Both the position numbers and the translations under genes were made by a program. From Orbilia blumenaviensis (lineage: Eukaryota > Ascomycota > Orbiliomycetes > Orbiliales > Orbiliaceae), in contig JAVHNS010000016.1 in assembly GCA_036872755.1 (NCBI GenBank), positions 1 through 64,000 on the forward strand: a stretch of DNA of 64,000 bases, read 5' to 3'. Shown here piece after piece: positions 1 to 14,589 of this stretch. Each line of letters starts with the position of its first letter. Within the stretch, counting starts at the first letter, position 1. The notes below the pieces were generated by a model that was not told the DNA's origin, searched no databases, and saw nothing but the letters and a program-made list of their open reading frames with translations.

Positions 1-3000
1 AAAAAAAATAAAAAATAAAAAAAATATTAACAAAAAATAATTTTAAAAAAAATATATAAAATTATATTAAAATAAAATATTATTTGGTTAAATAAAAAAA
101 TTAATTATTAATAAATGTATTATAAAAATTTAAAAAATATTTATTATATATTAAAATTAAAATTAAAAATTTTAAAAAAATATTTTAAAAAATTTTATAA
201 ATTATAATAATTTGTAGAAAAAATTTAAAATTATTATTAAAAATTTTAAAATTATAATAAATTAATTTAATAAAATTATTAAAAATAAGGTAAATTTAAA
301 AAAATAAAAAATTCTCATAAAAAATTAAGAAAAAATTAATGAAAATAAATGTAATAATATATAAAAAATTTATTTATAATATAATTAAATTAAATGATTT
401 TTTTTTTTAGAAATTTTATATTTATAAATTTTTCTATTTTTATTTTTTTTCTTTTTTTTTTTATTATAATAAAAATTATAATAATTTATATTTCTATTAT
501 AATAATAAAAAATAATCCTATTATTATTTCCTTCTTTATTTTTATTAATTTTATTATTTCCTTTATTTTCTGTACTGTTATTACTTATAAAAAAAAAAGT
601 TTTATTATTTCTATTTTTTTTATTATTACTTTTATTACTATTTTTTGTAATATTATCTTTACTATTATTTTTATTATTTTTAATAATTATTAGAAGATTT
701 CCAATTTTATAACCACAAAAAATAAAAGAATTTAACATATTTTTTAATATAATAATATATAAAATTAAAAAATTTAGTTTAGAAATTATAAAAAAACTTT
801 TTTAAAGTAATAAATACTTTAAAGTTGTGATTTATTATAAAAAAATATTAAAATTTAAAATATTATTAAAACAATTTAATATAATATTTATAGTAATTAA
901 AATAATTTTAAAAAAAATTGTTTTTTATTAATTTTAATAAATTATTATATTAATAAAAATTTTTATAATTAAAATAATTAAATAAATAAATTAATTTATA
1001 TAAATTATAATAAATTAAATAATAAAATTAATAATTATAAAATTAATATTTTTAAATTGATAAAATTAAATTATATTAAATTACTTTTTACAATAATAAA
1101 AACAAATATTATAATTATTAAAAAAAAAATAATAAATAAAATTTATAATTTAATATTAATTACATATAATATATAATAAAAAACCAAAATTAATATAAAC
1201 TATTTTTATAATATTAATAATACACATATTAAATTAATTAATCATTTTTTTAAATAAAAAAAAATAAAATAAAGTAAAAAAAAATTGTTATATATTTTAT
1301 AAAATAAAGTAAAATAAAAAAAAAAAAATTATAAATTATTAACTTAAAAATTTTAAAATATTTTAAAATTATTAATTTAAAAAAATTATTTATTAAAATA
1401 TTTTAAAATAAAAAAAAAAAAAAAAAAATAAAAAAATATAAAATATAATATTATATATTAAATTTTAATTTTTTTAAAATTTTAAAAATTAAAATTTATA
1501 TAATTTATAATTATATTTTTATATTATAAATTATAAAATATAAATTTTAAAATTATAAACTATAAAATATAATTATTAAAAATTATAATTTATAAAATAC
1601 AAATTTTATAATAATATAAACTTACAAATTAATATATAATATAATAAATTTAATTTTATATAATTAACTATTTATATTATATTAAAAATTTTTAAAATAT
1701 AATATATTACAAATTATTATAAAATAAATTTAAAATTTTTTATATAATTTTATAATATATAATTTTTTGTAAAATTATAATATATAAATAAAATTTTTAA
1801 TATATATAAAATTTTATTTTAAATTTATAATTAATATATTATTTTTATTATATATTATTTTTATATATTTAAGTTTAATAATTAAATTTAGAATTTTTAA
1901 AATATTTATATAAAATTATAATAATATAATAATATTAATAAATTAAAATTTAAAATTAACTTTTTAAAATATTTTTTAAATTATATAAAAAAATTATAAT
2001 TTTAATATAAATTATAATAATAAAATTTTATTTTAATTTTAATAAATAAATTTTAAAAATTATTAAAAAAAAATAATATTAAACCATATATTTATATAAT
2101 AATATATAAAATATAACAAAATTAATATAATAATTAAAATTATTTAATTTAAATAATACAAATATATAACAATCTATTTAAAAATCTATCTAAATAATTT
2201 TAATCTTTAAATTAATATTAGTTTAGTTTTTTTAACTTAGATGTAATAAAAAGTTATAATTTAATATTGTGATATATATATTTTTTAGTATATAAAGCAT
2301 AAATAGTAGTCATGTATATAATTCCTTATTTTTTAATTTATAATCATAATTAAGATCATATTTTTAACCATCATGACACACACATTCTCGCATATATAAC
2401 CTTACAAAAAAATTTTAGAAAATAGTAGATGTTTTTTATAATAAAGTTTTTAAAAATAATTTAAATAATAATAAAAATTAAGAATATTATAAATAAATTA
2501 TTAAAAAAAATTATTAAATAAAATTTTTTAAATAATTTGTAATAAAGTTAAATAATAAAAATAATAATTATAAAAATAAAAATTATAATTAATTAAATAT
2601 AAATTTAATTTTAAATTTAGTATTATATTAAAATTAAAAAGAAATTATGTTAAAATTATTAAAATTAAAGATAATAATATTATTAATGTAAAAAAATAAT
2701 ATAATATTAAAAATATTAAAAATTAGTTTTTATTTTATAATGAAAAAAAAAATTTATTTAAAAAATTTAAAATAATTGATTATTTAAATTAATATTTTAA
2801 AATCATTTAAAAAAAATATTAGTTATTAAGTTTATAGTAAAATTTTTAAATTAAAAAATAAATTATATTAGCATATAATTTAGAAAAAATATTAAATAAT
2901 AATAATTAATAATTATTAAAATATAATTAAATTACAAATATCTAAATTAATCCCATTAATTTTATTAGTAATAATTTTAAATATAATCAATAATAATTAA

Positions 3001-6000
3001 TATATAAAAATCAAAACAATTTTTGAATTAAAAAAAAAATAATATATTAATTATACAAACACTAATTTTAAAAATTTTTTAATAAATAAAATATTTTTTA
3101 AAAAAATAATTAAAAAAATCATATTTATAATTATAAAATTATACAACAACAATATAATAATCAAAAAATTCAATAATGATAATAAATAATTTAAAAAATA
3201 AACAAAATTTTTAATTTTTTAAAAAACCAAAAAAAATAACTAAATATAATTTATTAAAAAATATTTAATAATAAAATATTTATAGTATAAGTTATTAATA
3301 AAATAAAATATATTTATATAAAAAAATATTATTTTATAATTAATTTAATAAATAATTATAATAAATTTTTATAAAATAATTAGGATATTAATGATTATAA
3401 AAAAAAAATATTTGATTAAGAAAATATTAATAAAAATTATAAAATTAATTATTTTACTATTAAATTATTAATATTTAGTTAAAATTAAATTTAATAAAAT
3501 AAATTAATATTAAAATTATTAATTTAAATTAAATTATATTAAAAATAATAATTTAAAAATAATAATTTTAAATAAAATTATATTTTATAATTAAATAAAA
3601 CTTATAATTATAAATATTATTAATAATAAAATCAAATTATTAAAAAATTACATATTAAAAATAATTAATTTATTTAACAAAATAAAATATAATTTCTGGG
3701 CTAAAATATCTTAAGAATATAAAAAATGATTTAACAACTGATTTTTAAAAAAAGAAAATATTAGCAAAAACTCTTCAAAAAAGGGGGAGAAGAAAGATAC
3801 TCTTACTGCAAAAATCATTAATATTAAAATTGCTGAATCAACAAAGAAACTGACTTTCCAGACTTCACAAACAGACATTCATACATCTCTAAAAATTAAA
3901 CTAATAATCTAAAAAAACCCTAAAAAATCTTTTTTAAAAAAAAATAAAAAATATTAAATACCAAAATAATTAAAATAAATATATATATTAATATATTTTT
4001 ACTTATTTTTTAAAAATATAACTGTTTTAAATATATTAATATTATTTTATAAAAAAATTAATATTAATATAATAAATAATATAATAAATTTAAAAATTAA
4101 AATTTTAAAATTTTTAATTAAAAAATATATTAAATTTTTTAATATTTTTTTAAATATAATATATAAAAAAGAAAATAATTAATTAAAAATTTTAATTTAT
4201 TAAAAAAATAAAAAAAAATTAAAATTTAAATTTTTAATCCAATTATTTTAAAAAAATAAAAATGTAGTTAATATAATTTTTGATTTTTTTATTAAAAATA
4301 AAAGAATTTAGTTAATATTTATATTAAAATTATTATATAATTTATAAATATTTATAATATATAAAAATATTAAAATATATTTTATAATAAATATGAAATT
4401 ATTAAATAATTTAATTTTAAATAATATATATTTAATTTTATTATAAAATAAAATAATAAATAAATTAATTAAAAAATATTAATTAATTATAAGAAATATT
4501 ATAATAATATATTATTAAAAAATAATTAAAAAAAGTTATTATTATTAAACTATAATAATAATATATTATAAATATAAAATATTTATTATTATATTTATAA
4601 AATATAAAAAATTAATTTAATATTAATAAAAATTAATAAATTATTTATTTAAAAAATTTAAAAAATTTATATTAATATATATTAATAATTTAGTAATATA
4701 TATTAAAATTTTTAAAAATTTTATTAAAAAATTAAATAAAATTTTTTAAATTTTATAAAATATAAAAATTATATTGAAAATTAATAAATATTATTTAAAT
4801 TTTTATTTAATAAAATTATTAAATAAAATTATTAATTAATTTAAAATATTGATTTTAAAATAATAAATAATAATAATAAAAAATTTTATAAAATTTAAAA
4901 ATTTAGTAAATTTAAAATTATTTATTAATATAATTAATTAATATTCATATTTAATTTTATTTTTTATATAAAAAATAATATTATTATAGATAATTAAAAT
5001 TAAATTATTGAAAAATTTATTAGTAAAAAATTTAATAAGAAAAATATATGTTAATTAAATAAAAATTAATTTAAATAATAAATAAAAAACTATTTTTAAA
5101 AACATATAATTTATATTATTAGTTTTATTAATATATTTTTAATAAATTAAAATTTTATATATTTTTATAAATAGTAATTAAATATAAAAATGAAAAGTAA
5201 TGGTATATTAAGTAAAAATATATAAAATAAATTTTTTTATGAATAAAATTATAAATTTAAAATTTTAAAAGTTTAAATAAAATATAAATAAAAAAATTTA
5301 AATTTTTTTAAAAATGTATTTAATAAATAAAAAAAATTTAACATTATTAACATTTTTTTTAAAAAAATTAATAATAATAAAAATAAAATATTTTTCAATA
5401 AATTTAAAATTCTTTAGATTAATATAAAATTTTAAATAATTTTAATTATATATAAAATAAATATTATATTTAATTATATATATTGATTATTTTATTATTT
5501 AAAATTTATTAAAATTAAAAAAGGTTAAAATAATTATATTAAGAAGAATTAATATATTATATTAAAAATAAATAATTTCTTTATTATAATTTTAAAATAG
5601 AATTATAATATATTATTAATAAGAATATAAGATAAAAATATTAAATATTTTTAATAAATTAAAAATTAAAATTAAAAAATTATTTAAAAAAAAAATATAA
5701 TAATAATAATTAAATTAGGAAAAAAAAAAAATAATAAAAATAAAAAAAATTGTAAATAATATAAAAAAAGTATATTTTATTTATGAAAAAAAAAAATTAA
5801 TAAAATTTTAAGATTTATATTTTATTATAATAACAATAGAGTTTTTAAAAAAGTTTAAAAAAAAAATAAAAAAAAAAGTATTAGAAAAAAGATGACAATA
5901 TATTAAAAAAATTAAAAAAATAAAAACTTAATAATAAAAAATTCCAGTTATACTAAACATTAATATATATATTAAAAAATAGATTATTATTTTTTAATAA

Positions 6001-6024
6001 TACAATAAAAAAATTATTAAAATT
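1..6024. repeat. RIP-degraded AT-rich transposon relics, unidentified
   Basis: Almost every C and G has been lost, leaving an A/T stretch rich in TpA with short homopolymers. This is the signature of RIP (C-to-T on both strands in duplicated DNA) in filamentous ascomycetes. Reading frames here, such as the overlapping ones at 385-738, are Asn/Lys/Ile low complexity and are not genes. Two short patches keep some G+C (about 2215-2400 and 3697-3930). The old LTR element is inserted at 6025-6029, so this stretch and 24343 onward were once continuous. I cannot assign the ancestral element; a polymerase relic near 4640-4720 is only a guess. Confidence 0.8.
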
Positions 6025-6029
6025 ATATT
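6025..6029. repeat. Target site duplication (ATATT), left copy, of the old LTR element
   Basis: ATATT directly abuts the first base of the RIP-mutated 5' LTR at 6030. The same five bases directly follow the RIP-mutated 3' LTR at 24338-24342. A 5-bp duplication is normal for Ty3/Gypsy integrases. The surrounding DNA is A/T only, so chance identity is easier than usual, but the position is exact at both ends. Confidence 0.75.
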
Positions 6030-6586
6030 TATCACAACCAGCTATACTAGGTATATCTTGGCATATCAAATATAAATCCATTTTCACAAACTATTTCTCA
6101 TATCAAAATGATTTTTATTATAAATATTTGATAAAAGAAAATTATATTAAAAAAAGATGGGTTGGATTGTGTTGTGCCAATAATATAATTTTTAAAATAA
6201 ATTATATAGAAAATATTATATATAATTTAATATATTATATATATATAATATTTTTTGAAATATATAATATTTAAATTTATAAATAATTTATATTTATATA
6301 AATAATATTTATATATATAAAAATTTTTAAATAATAATAATTTTAAAATTTTTTTTTAAATTTTATTAATTAATTTATTAATATTTAATATATTTTATTT
6401 ATTATTTTTATTTATTAAATTTAATATTTTTTTATTAAAAATTATATTATTTAATATTTTTATATTTAATTTAATTTATTTTAAAAAAATAATCTAAATA
6501 TTTTAAATTAAAAATATAATTAATTAAAAAATATTAAATTATTTTAAAAATTTTTTATTTAAAAAATATTTAAAATAAATATAACA
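6030..6586 (+). repeat. 5' LTR of the old element (RIP-mutated)
   Basis: It is 557 bp against 558 bp in the intact LTR. It starts TATCACAACC where the intact LTR has TGTCACGGCC and ends TATAACA where the intact one has TGTAACA. The first ~150 bp keep many G and C, for example GGATTGTGTTGTGCC near 6170, while the rest is fully A/T. Confidence 0.9.
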
Positions 6587-9500
6587 TTTTAATTAATTTA
6601 ATTTTTAATAATAAAATAAAAATCATATATTAAATAATAATAATAATACTAAATATTATAATTTTTATAATATTATTTATAAAATAAAAAACAATTTTTT
6701 TAATAAAATAATATATTTATTAATTATAATTTAAAATTAATAAATATAAATAAAAAAATTATTTATAAAATAAATTAAATTACTTTTTTTAAAACTAATT
6801 ATTAATAATAAAAATTTAAAATTAATATAAATCAATATTTCATCTAAATAATACAAAAATACTAAATACATCAACATTACAACTAAAATACAACTAATAT
6901 TAAATTATTTTTAAAAACATAAATAATTACTTAACACAATATTAAATTTATTTAACATAATAACTAATATAAAAAAACTTTTAAATAAATAAATTTTATT
7001 AATTATAAAAAATTTTATAATAAAAATAATTATTTTAAAAATAAAATATAAATAAATTATTATAAATAAAAAAAAATATTTTTATAAAAATAATTAAAAT
7101 ATAAAATTTTTAAAATAAATTATAATAAAAAAAAAGTTAAAATTAATATTAACAAAATATTTAAAATTAAAAATTTAATAAAATACTTTAATAAACCTAA
7201 AAAAATTAATTATTTTTTTTATTAATTTTTAATTTATTTTAAAATATAAAATAATAAATTTTTAAATAATAAATTTAAAATTATTTTTATAAAAATATAT
7301 TTAAAAAATTTAATTTTTTAAATATTTATTAATTATAATAATTATTATATTAAAAATAAAATTATTTTTAATACTTATATTTTTAAAATTATAACAAATT
7401 TTAAAAAATTTATTATATTTTTTAAATAATAATATAAAAAAAATAATAAAATTAATAAAATTTATAAAAACCTTAAAAAATTTAAATAAATTAATTTAAC
7501 TTGTAAATATTTTTATAAATTTAATTAAATTATTTTTTTTACTAAATAAAATAAATTTAATATTATTTATTAAATTTAAAAAAAATTAAAATTAAAATTA
7601 AAAATTTAAATTTTTTTTAAAAAATAATAATTTAAAAAATTTTTAAAATAAATAAAAATATAAAAAATAATTATTAAAATTAATAATATTTATTAATATA
7701 ATAAATATAATTAAAAAAAAAAAAATTTTTACAACTATAATTTTAAAAAAAATAAAAATAAAAAAAAAATATTTTAAAATTAAAATAATAAAAAAAATAA
7801 AAATTAATATAAAAATAAAAATAAAAATTTTATTTTAAATAAAATTTTTAAATTAACCCCTATAAATCTTAATATAATTTAATATAATTATTTATATAAC
7901 AAAAAATTTAAAAAATTAAAATTTAATAATTTTATTTATTACAATTATAATAAATTAAAATATATTATTAAAAATTATAAAAAATTATAATAAAATAATA
8001 TATTTTAATAATATAAAAATATTAAATTTATAAATACCAACTTTTTATTATTATTTATTATAAAAAAAATTTAAATAACACATTAATTTATTTTTTAAAA
8101 AATTAAATAATTTTAATAATAAATTTTTAAACAAATCTTAAACTATTTAATTATTTTTAATTAATTTATAAACATTTTTAAATTTATTATTTAAAAAAAA
8201 GAAATTAAATTTAAAATTATTTTAATTATTTACAATTTAATTTTTTAAAAATATTATTAATTTTAAAATAATTTAATATTTAAAATTTATTTAAATTATA
8301 AAAAATATTTTAATAAATAATTTATTTAAAAATATATATTTAAAAAAATTTATTATATTTATTTAATTTATATTAACTTTATATTATAAAATTTTAAGGT
8401 TTATTTATAATTTATTAATATAATAAAAAATTTTTTTATTAAAATAAATTTATTATTTATTTATAATTAAATTTTTTATAAATAAAAAAATTTTTTTATA
8501 AAATATTTAAATAATAAAAAGAAAATTTATAAAAAAATTTTTTTTAATTTTTTAATTATATTTTATAAAAATTAAAATAATAATAAAGTTTTTGTTTTTA
8601 AAATTTATATTAATAATATAATTTTTATAGAATTTAAAAAAAAATAAGTCCAATATATAAATTATTAAAAAAAAATTTATAATTAATATAAAAATTATAA
8701 TTATATAATTTAAAATTAATTAAATTATAAATATTTAAATTATTATATTATTTTTATTATTAAATATATTAAATATAAATATATTAAAAATTAAAAATAA
8801 TTTTTTTTTAAGAAATATTAAAATATTTTTTTTTATATTAATAATAATTTTTATGGAGTTGATTTTGCAAAAGATTAGGAAATTTATTATAAAAAAATTA
8901 AAAATATTAATTTTTTTTTTATTTATAAATAAATTAATAAGATTGGATATATTATTTTAAAATATTAAAAAATTATTTTTAATTATTATTTATATAAAAA
9001 TTAATTTTTAAATATAAAATTTTATAATTATATTTTTTATTTTTATAATTTTTATTATAATAAATAAAACTTATATATTAAATATTTTAATTTTATTTAA
9101 CTTACTTTTTATAATTTTAATATTTTTTTTAATTATAAAAAATATTTTTATTAATATTTTTTTTAAATTATTATTTAATTTTTAATTTATTAAAATATTT
9201 ATATTATTTAATTTAATATTAATTATAAAAAAGAAATTATAGAATATTATAAAAAAAATAAATATTATTATACAATTAATATTAAATATATTATTAAACA
9301 TAACCTAATAAAAAAAAAAATTATTAATATTAATTTTATAAAAAATTAATTATTTATTTATTTTATAAAAAATATAATTTTTATATTAATTATATTTAAA
9401 AATATATTACTTTCATTAGAAATCCTCATATCTTAAAAATTAAATTAAACACTTAAAACATAAAATAGTAATATATATACTATTAAAATCTTACTTTTAA

Positions 9501-12500
9501 TATCTAATTTAATTTTAAATATTATTTTTAAAAAAATTATTTTAATTATAAATAAAATAACCCTATTTTATTTTATTATTAATTTAAAATTATTAATTTT
9601 AAATAAGATTATCTTAAATTAAGATTTAATAAATTTTTTTATATTAATAAAATTAAATTTATTAATATTTATAAAAAAATGAATATAGAAGGAAAAAACT
9701 AAAAAAATTTTAAAATTTAATATCATTTAAAAAGTTTAAATTACACATTATTAAAAATAAATTATTTAAATAATTTTTTTTATAATTAATTAAAAATTAT
9801 TTTTTTTTATTAATTAATATTAATAAAAATTTCAATATATTTTTATTAAATTATAAAATAGAAAATTTATTTATTTATTTTAAAATTATTAAATAATTTA
9901 AATTATTTTATATTTAAAAATTTTAAAAAATATATATTATTGCTTTTAATAATAGTTTTTTTAAAATAATTATTTATAAAATTATTTTTATATTTTTTAT
10001 AAATAAATACTTAGAAACAATTATAATAAATATTTTAAAAATTTTTTATAAATTGATTTTTAGATTTTTTTAATTAGAAAAATATAACCTAAATATTAAT
10101 TGAAAAATTTGATATTTTGAATTTTTAAAATATAATTATAAAAAAATTTATTTCAAAATCTAATTAAATAATTAATTTTTAAAAAAAATTTATTATTAAT
10201 TTATTTAATATATATTATAAAAAAAAGTTAATAACTATCTCTAAAATAAATTTTATTTTATAAAATATATTTTTTTTAAAATATAAAAAATTAATAAAAA
10301 AAAAAAAAAAAATTTTAAATTAAATTTTTAAAAATAATAAATTAATTTTTTAATTTTTAAATAAAAAAAATTTTTTATTAAAAATTAATTAATTTATATA
10401 TTATATTTTTCTAAAAAAAAAAATTTAATTAAAATTTTTATTTATATATATATATATAAAAAAGAAATTATAATTTTACATAAATATATTAATAAAAATT
10501 TTTATAATAAATTTATATAATTTTTTAATTTATCTATAAAATACTCTATATTATTTATATTAAAATTTAATAAAAAATTATAAATATATATTAATTATAA
10601 AAATTTAAATAATATTATAATTAAAAATATTAAATTCTTACTATTAATAAATAAATTTTTTAATTATTTAATAAAAATAAATTATTTTATTAAATTAGAT
10701 ATTATTAATATTTATTATAATATTAAAATAAATTTAAAAAAAAAATAAAAAATAGTTTTTTAATATTATTATAATTTATTTAAATATTTAATTATACTAT
10801 TTAAATTAATTAATATATTAATTTTTTTTTAAATTTTTATAAATTATATATTTTAAAAATATATAAATATCATTTATATTATTTACTTAAATAACATTTT
10901 AATTTTCAATAAAATATTAAAAAAATATAAAAAAAATATTAATACAATATTAAAATCCCTTTAAAATTATAACTTATATATAACATTAAACAAATTAAAA
11001 TTTATTATTATTAAATACAAATTTTTAAAAGTTATAATTATTTTAAATAAAATTAAAATAAATTTAAAAAAAATTTAAATTATTTAAAATTAGTTTTTTT
11101 TTAAAAATATTAAAAAAATATAATTATTTTTTAAATTTTATAATTATTATTAATAATTTATTTAAAAATATAATTTTATATTAACAATATTTTTTAAATT
11201 TATTAAAAAATAATTAAAATTTAAAATAATATTTAAAAAAATTTAAATTTTTAAAATTTTTAAAAAATTTTTTATTTCCACCCCCATTTTTAAATTTTAT
11301 AATTTAAAATTATTTATTAAAATTAAAATTAATATTTTTATAATAATATTAAAAATTTATTTATTTTAATTTTATAAAAATAAATAATAATATTTTATTA
11401 TTTATATTTTTTATAAATTTAATACTATATAATTATAATATATTATTTATAATAAAAAATTAATAATTATTATAAAAATATATTAAAAATAATATATTTA
11501 TTTTTAAAATAAAAAATTTTTTATAATTTTATTTAATTATAAAAATTTTATTTATTTTTTAATTATAAAAAAATTTAACAAATAATAAATTTAATAATAA
11601 AAATTTTTAATAAATATAATATAAAAATAATATATTTTAAAAAAAAAAAAATATTTTTATAAATATAATAAATAAAAAATTAAATTTTATTAAAAATATT
11701 AAATTTAATAAAAAAATAATTTTTAAATATAATAATATTAAAAATTAAATTTTTATAAATAAATTTTTAAATTTAATAAAATATAATATTAAAAATAATT
11801 TTTAATAAAAAATTTTTAAAATTTATAAATAAAATTTTATTATATAATAAATTTTAAAAAAAAAAAATATATTTTTTTATTTTAAATTAATTAATAAAAT
11901 TATTATATTTTAAAACTTATTTTATATTTTAATTAAAAAATTTTAAAAAAAAATTATTTTTTTATATTACAATTATTTAATTTATAATTATTTTAAAATT
12001 AATTATATTTAAAAATTTATTATAAAAATTTATTTTTAATTTTAAATAAAAAAATAAATTAAAAAATATATTAAAATTTATAATTTTTATTATAAAAATA
12101 AATTTAATTAATATAAATTTTATAAAATTTTTTAATTATATAATATATTAAATATATTTTTTAAAATTATTATTTATAATTTTATATAAGAAATATTTTC
12201 AATATAAAATTTTTTTATTAATAAATTATATAATAAAATATTAATTATTATAAATAAATTAATAAAAATTATTATTTTTGTTTTATAAAATAATTAATAA
12301 AAAATTAAAAAATTATAATAAATTTATTATAATTATATTTTTTTTAAATATAAAATTTAATAAAAATATATTTTTAATTATAATTTTTTTTTTATAAGTA
12401 AATATTAATAATCAATTATAAATTAAATTGATATTAAATTAAATATTGTAATTAAAGGTTATATTTAAATAAATAAAGTTTTTAAAAAATTTATTTAAAT

Positions 12501-14295
12501 TTTTGAAATTTATTTTTGAAATTTTTTTAATTATGTTTAAAATAATTAAATATTTTTTTATTTATGGTAGAATTTATTTATAATATTTTTTAATATTTAA
12601 TTATTAAATATATTTTGTATAAAGTATTAAGAAAATAAATGTTTAAGGTTATTTTTTTTTTTTTTATATTAAAAAAAATTATTTTTGAAAGAATGAACTA
12701 TTATTATGATAAATGATGGAAGGAAATTTTAGATTTTAAAGAAAGAAATAAAATATATTTGCTTATATAAAACTTAAAAATCAAGTAATTTAATAAAAAA
12801 TTTGATTTTTAAAAATTTAATTTATATATAATTAAAAAAAAATTTAAAAAATATTATTTTAAATTTAATATATTTAAATTAATATAAATATATAAAATAT
12901 TTTATATTTTAATTTTAAAAAAAATTCTTTTAAAATTTAAAAAAAATTTAAATAAGATTAAAATTAAATATAATAATTATGTAAAATATAAAATTAAAAA
13001 AATTTTTAATAAATTTAATAATAATAATGAATATTTTATTTATTAAATTATTTTTTATAAATTAAAAAATAATTTTTGGTAATTAAAAAAAAATATTTTA
13101 TTATAAATTATATAAAATTATTTTAAAAATAAGAATTTATTTTATTAATTTAATATTTTTATATTTAAATAAAAATAAAAAAAATTTAAAAAAAATAAAG
13201 ATTAATATATTTTATAAATTTTTAATTTATAAAAATATAATTTTTTTATTTAATTAATTTTTATATTTATAAATTTTTTTTATAAATATTTATTTTTATA
13301 AATATATGATTTAAATAAATATTTATAATATTATTTATTTAATTATTTTTTAATTTTTTTTAAATATTTTATTTTTTTAATTAATAAAATTTTATATTTT
13401 AGTAATATTAATAAATAATTATATAAAAATTATATTAATAAAGTAATATTATAAATTATTAAAATTAATAATTTAATATAAATTATAATAAGATAATAAA
13501 ATATAATTTAATTTAAAAATAAAAAATTATAAATATATAATAAGAAATTAATTAAAATTTTAAATAATATTTTAAAAAAAATTTTTTATAAAAAATATAA
13601 AATAATTTTTATTTTATTTAATAAAAAAATTTATTATATTTATTAAAATATTGTAAAAAAAGTTAAATATTTTATTAAATATTAATAAATTTTTATTAAT
13701 TTTTTTTTAATAATTAAATTATTTTTAAATATTATATTATTTTTTATAATTTTTTATTTTTTATAAAAAAAAATTTTTTTAATATTTTTACATAATTATT
13801 AAAATTTTAATAAATTAATATTTTAATTTAATTATAATAATATTAAATTTAATTAAAAATTTTATAAATTTTATTTAATTTTTAATAATTTTTTAATATA
13901 TTATTTTATATTAAATAAAAGTTTTTTTTAATTTTTTAAATTTTTTATTTTAAATTTTTATAATACAATCTACTAAAAATTTTAAATTAAAAATATTTTA
14001 CAAAATAAAAAAAAATAAAAATTATTTATAAAAAATTATATTATATTTTTTTATTTTACTTTATTTATAATAAATTTTATATTTAATATTTTTTTTTAAC
14101 ATAATATAAATATAATTATTTATAATATAATATAAATATAAAATTATAATTTTTAAATTTTTTAATTTAAATTATTTAAAAAAAATAATTTTTTTTTATT
14201 TTACTTAAATATAATTTTCTAATTTTTTTTTAAATTTTTAAATAATATTTTATTATATAATTAAAATAAAAAATTTAATATTATTTTATATATAT
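6587..14295 (+). pseudogene. RIP-ruined gag, pol and 3' region of the old element
   Basis: Gag relic runs about 6627-9712 and pol relic from about 9730. Both follow the intact ORFs at an offset of roughly 8260-8270 bases. The gag ATG has become ATA. The A-only slippery heptamer and following stop survive at 9703-9712 because they contain almost no RIP target. After pol the relic continues through the region that carries the antisense gene in the young copy. The young copy then inserts after 14295. Confidence 0.88.
14291..14295. repeat. Target site duplication (TATAT), left copy, of the young LTR element
   Basis: TATAT lies immediately before the TG that opens the intact 5' LTR at 14296. It is repeated immediately after the CA that closes the 3' LTR, at 23486-23490. 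In the pre-insertion old copy this is the RIP-mutated form of the TGTAT seen near 22635 in the intact sequence. Confidence 0.85.
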
Positions 14296-14479
14296 TGTCA
14301 CGGCCAGCCATACTAGGTATGTCTTGGCGTGTCAAACATGAGTCCGTTTTCGCAGGCTGTTTCTCACACCGAGATGATTTTTATTATAAATATCCGGCGG
14401 GAGAAAACCATACCAGAAAAGAGACGGATTGGACTGTGTTGTGCCGACAACACAACTCCCAGAACAAACCATGCAGAAA

Positions 14480-14537
14480 GCGTTATGTGTGGCTTGGCGC
14501 GTTATGTGCACATAACGCCCTCCGGGGCACATAACGC
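14480..14537. promoter_or_regulatory. Inverted 10-mer array in the LTR
   Basis: GCGTTATGTG occurs at 14480-14489 and 14499-14508, and its complement CACATAACGC at 14509-14518 and 14528-14537. The middle pair forms a perfect 20-bp palindrome (14499-14518). The array lies about 45-100 bp upstream of the TATA-like box, where U3 control sites are expected. The same array is in the 3' LTR at 23112-23169. A binding role is inferred; a hairpin role is equally possible. Confidence 0.6.
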
Positions 14538-14580
14538 CCAAGTCTATAGACGATTCACATTTGTATGGACGACGCTCATG

Positions 14581-14589
14581 TATATAAGG
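14581..14589 (+). promoter_or_regulatory. TATA-like box of the LTR promoter
   Basis: TATATAAGG matches a TATA box. It lies about 50 bp upstream of the segment 14632-14640 that could form the 5' end of a self-priming transcript, and about 310 bp upstream of the gag start. Confidence 0.5.

Noticed and set aside
385..738. Two overlapping ORFs of ~100-117 codons on opposite strands
   Set aside because: Composition is Asn/Lys on one strand and Ile/Phe on the other, a direct product of A/T-only DNA in the RIP block. No domain or start context.
4640..4760. Possible RIP-mutated YVDD polymerase motif of a Copia or Gypsy relic
   Set aside because: In near-pure A/T sequence such a match is easily coincidental, and no neighbouring motif confirmed it.
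1..14290. Possible mitochondrial or centromeric origin of the AT-rich DNA
   Set aside because: The clear C-to-T/G-to-A relation to the intact nuclear LTR element shows RIP. A centromere is possible but nothing in the sequence tests it.
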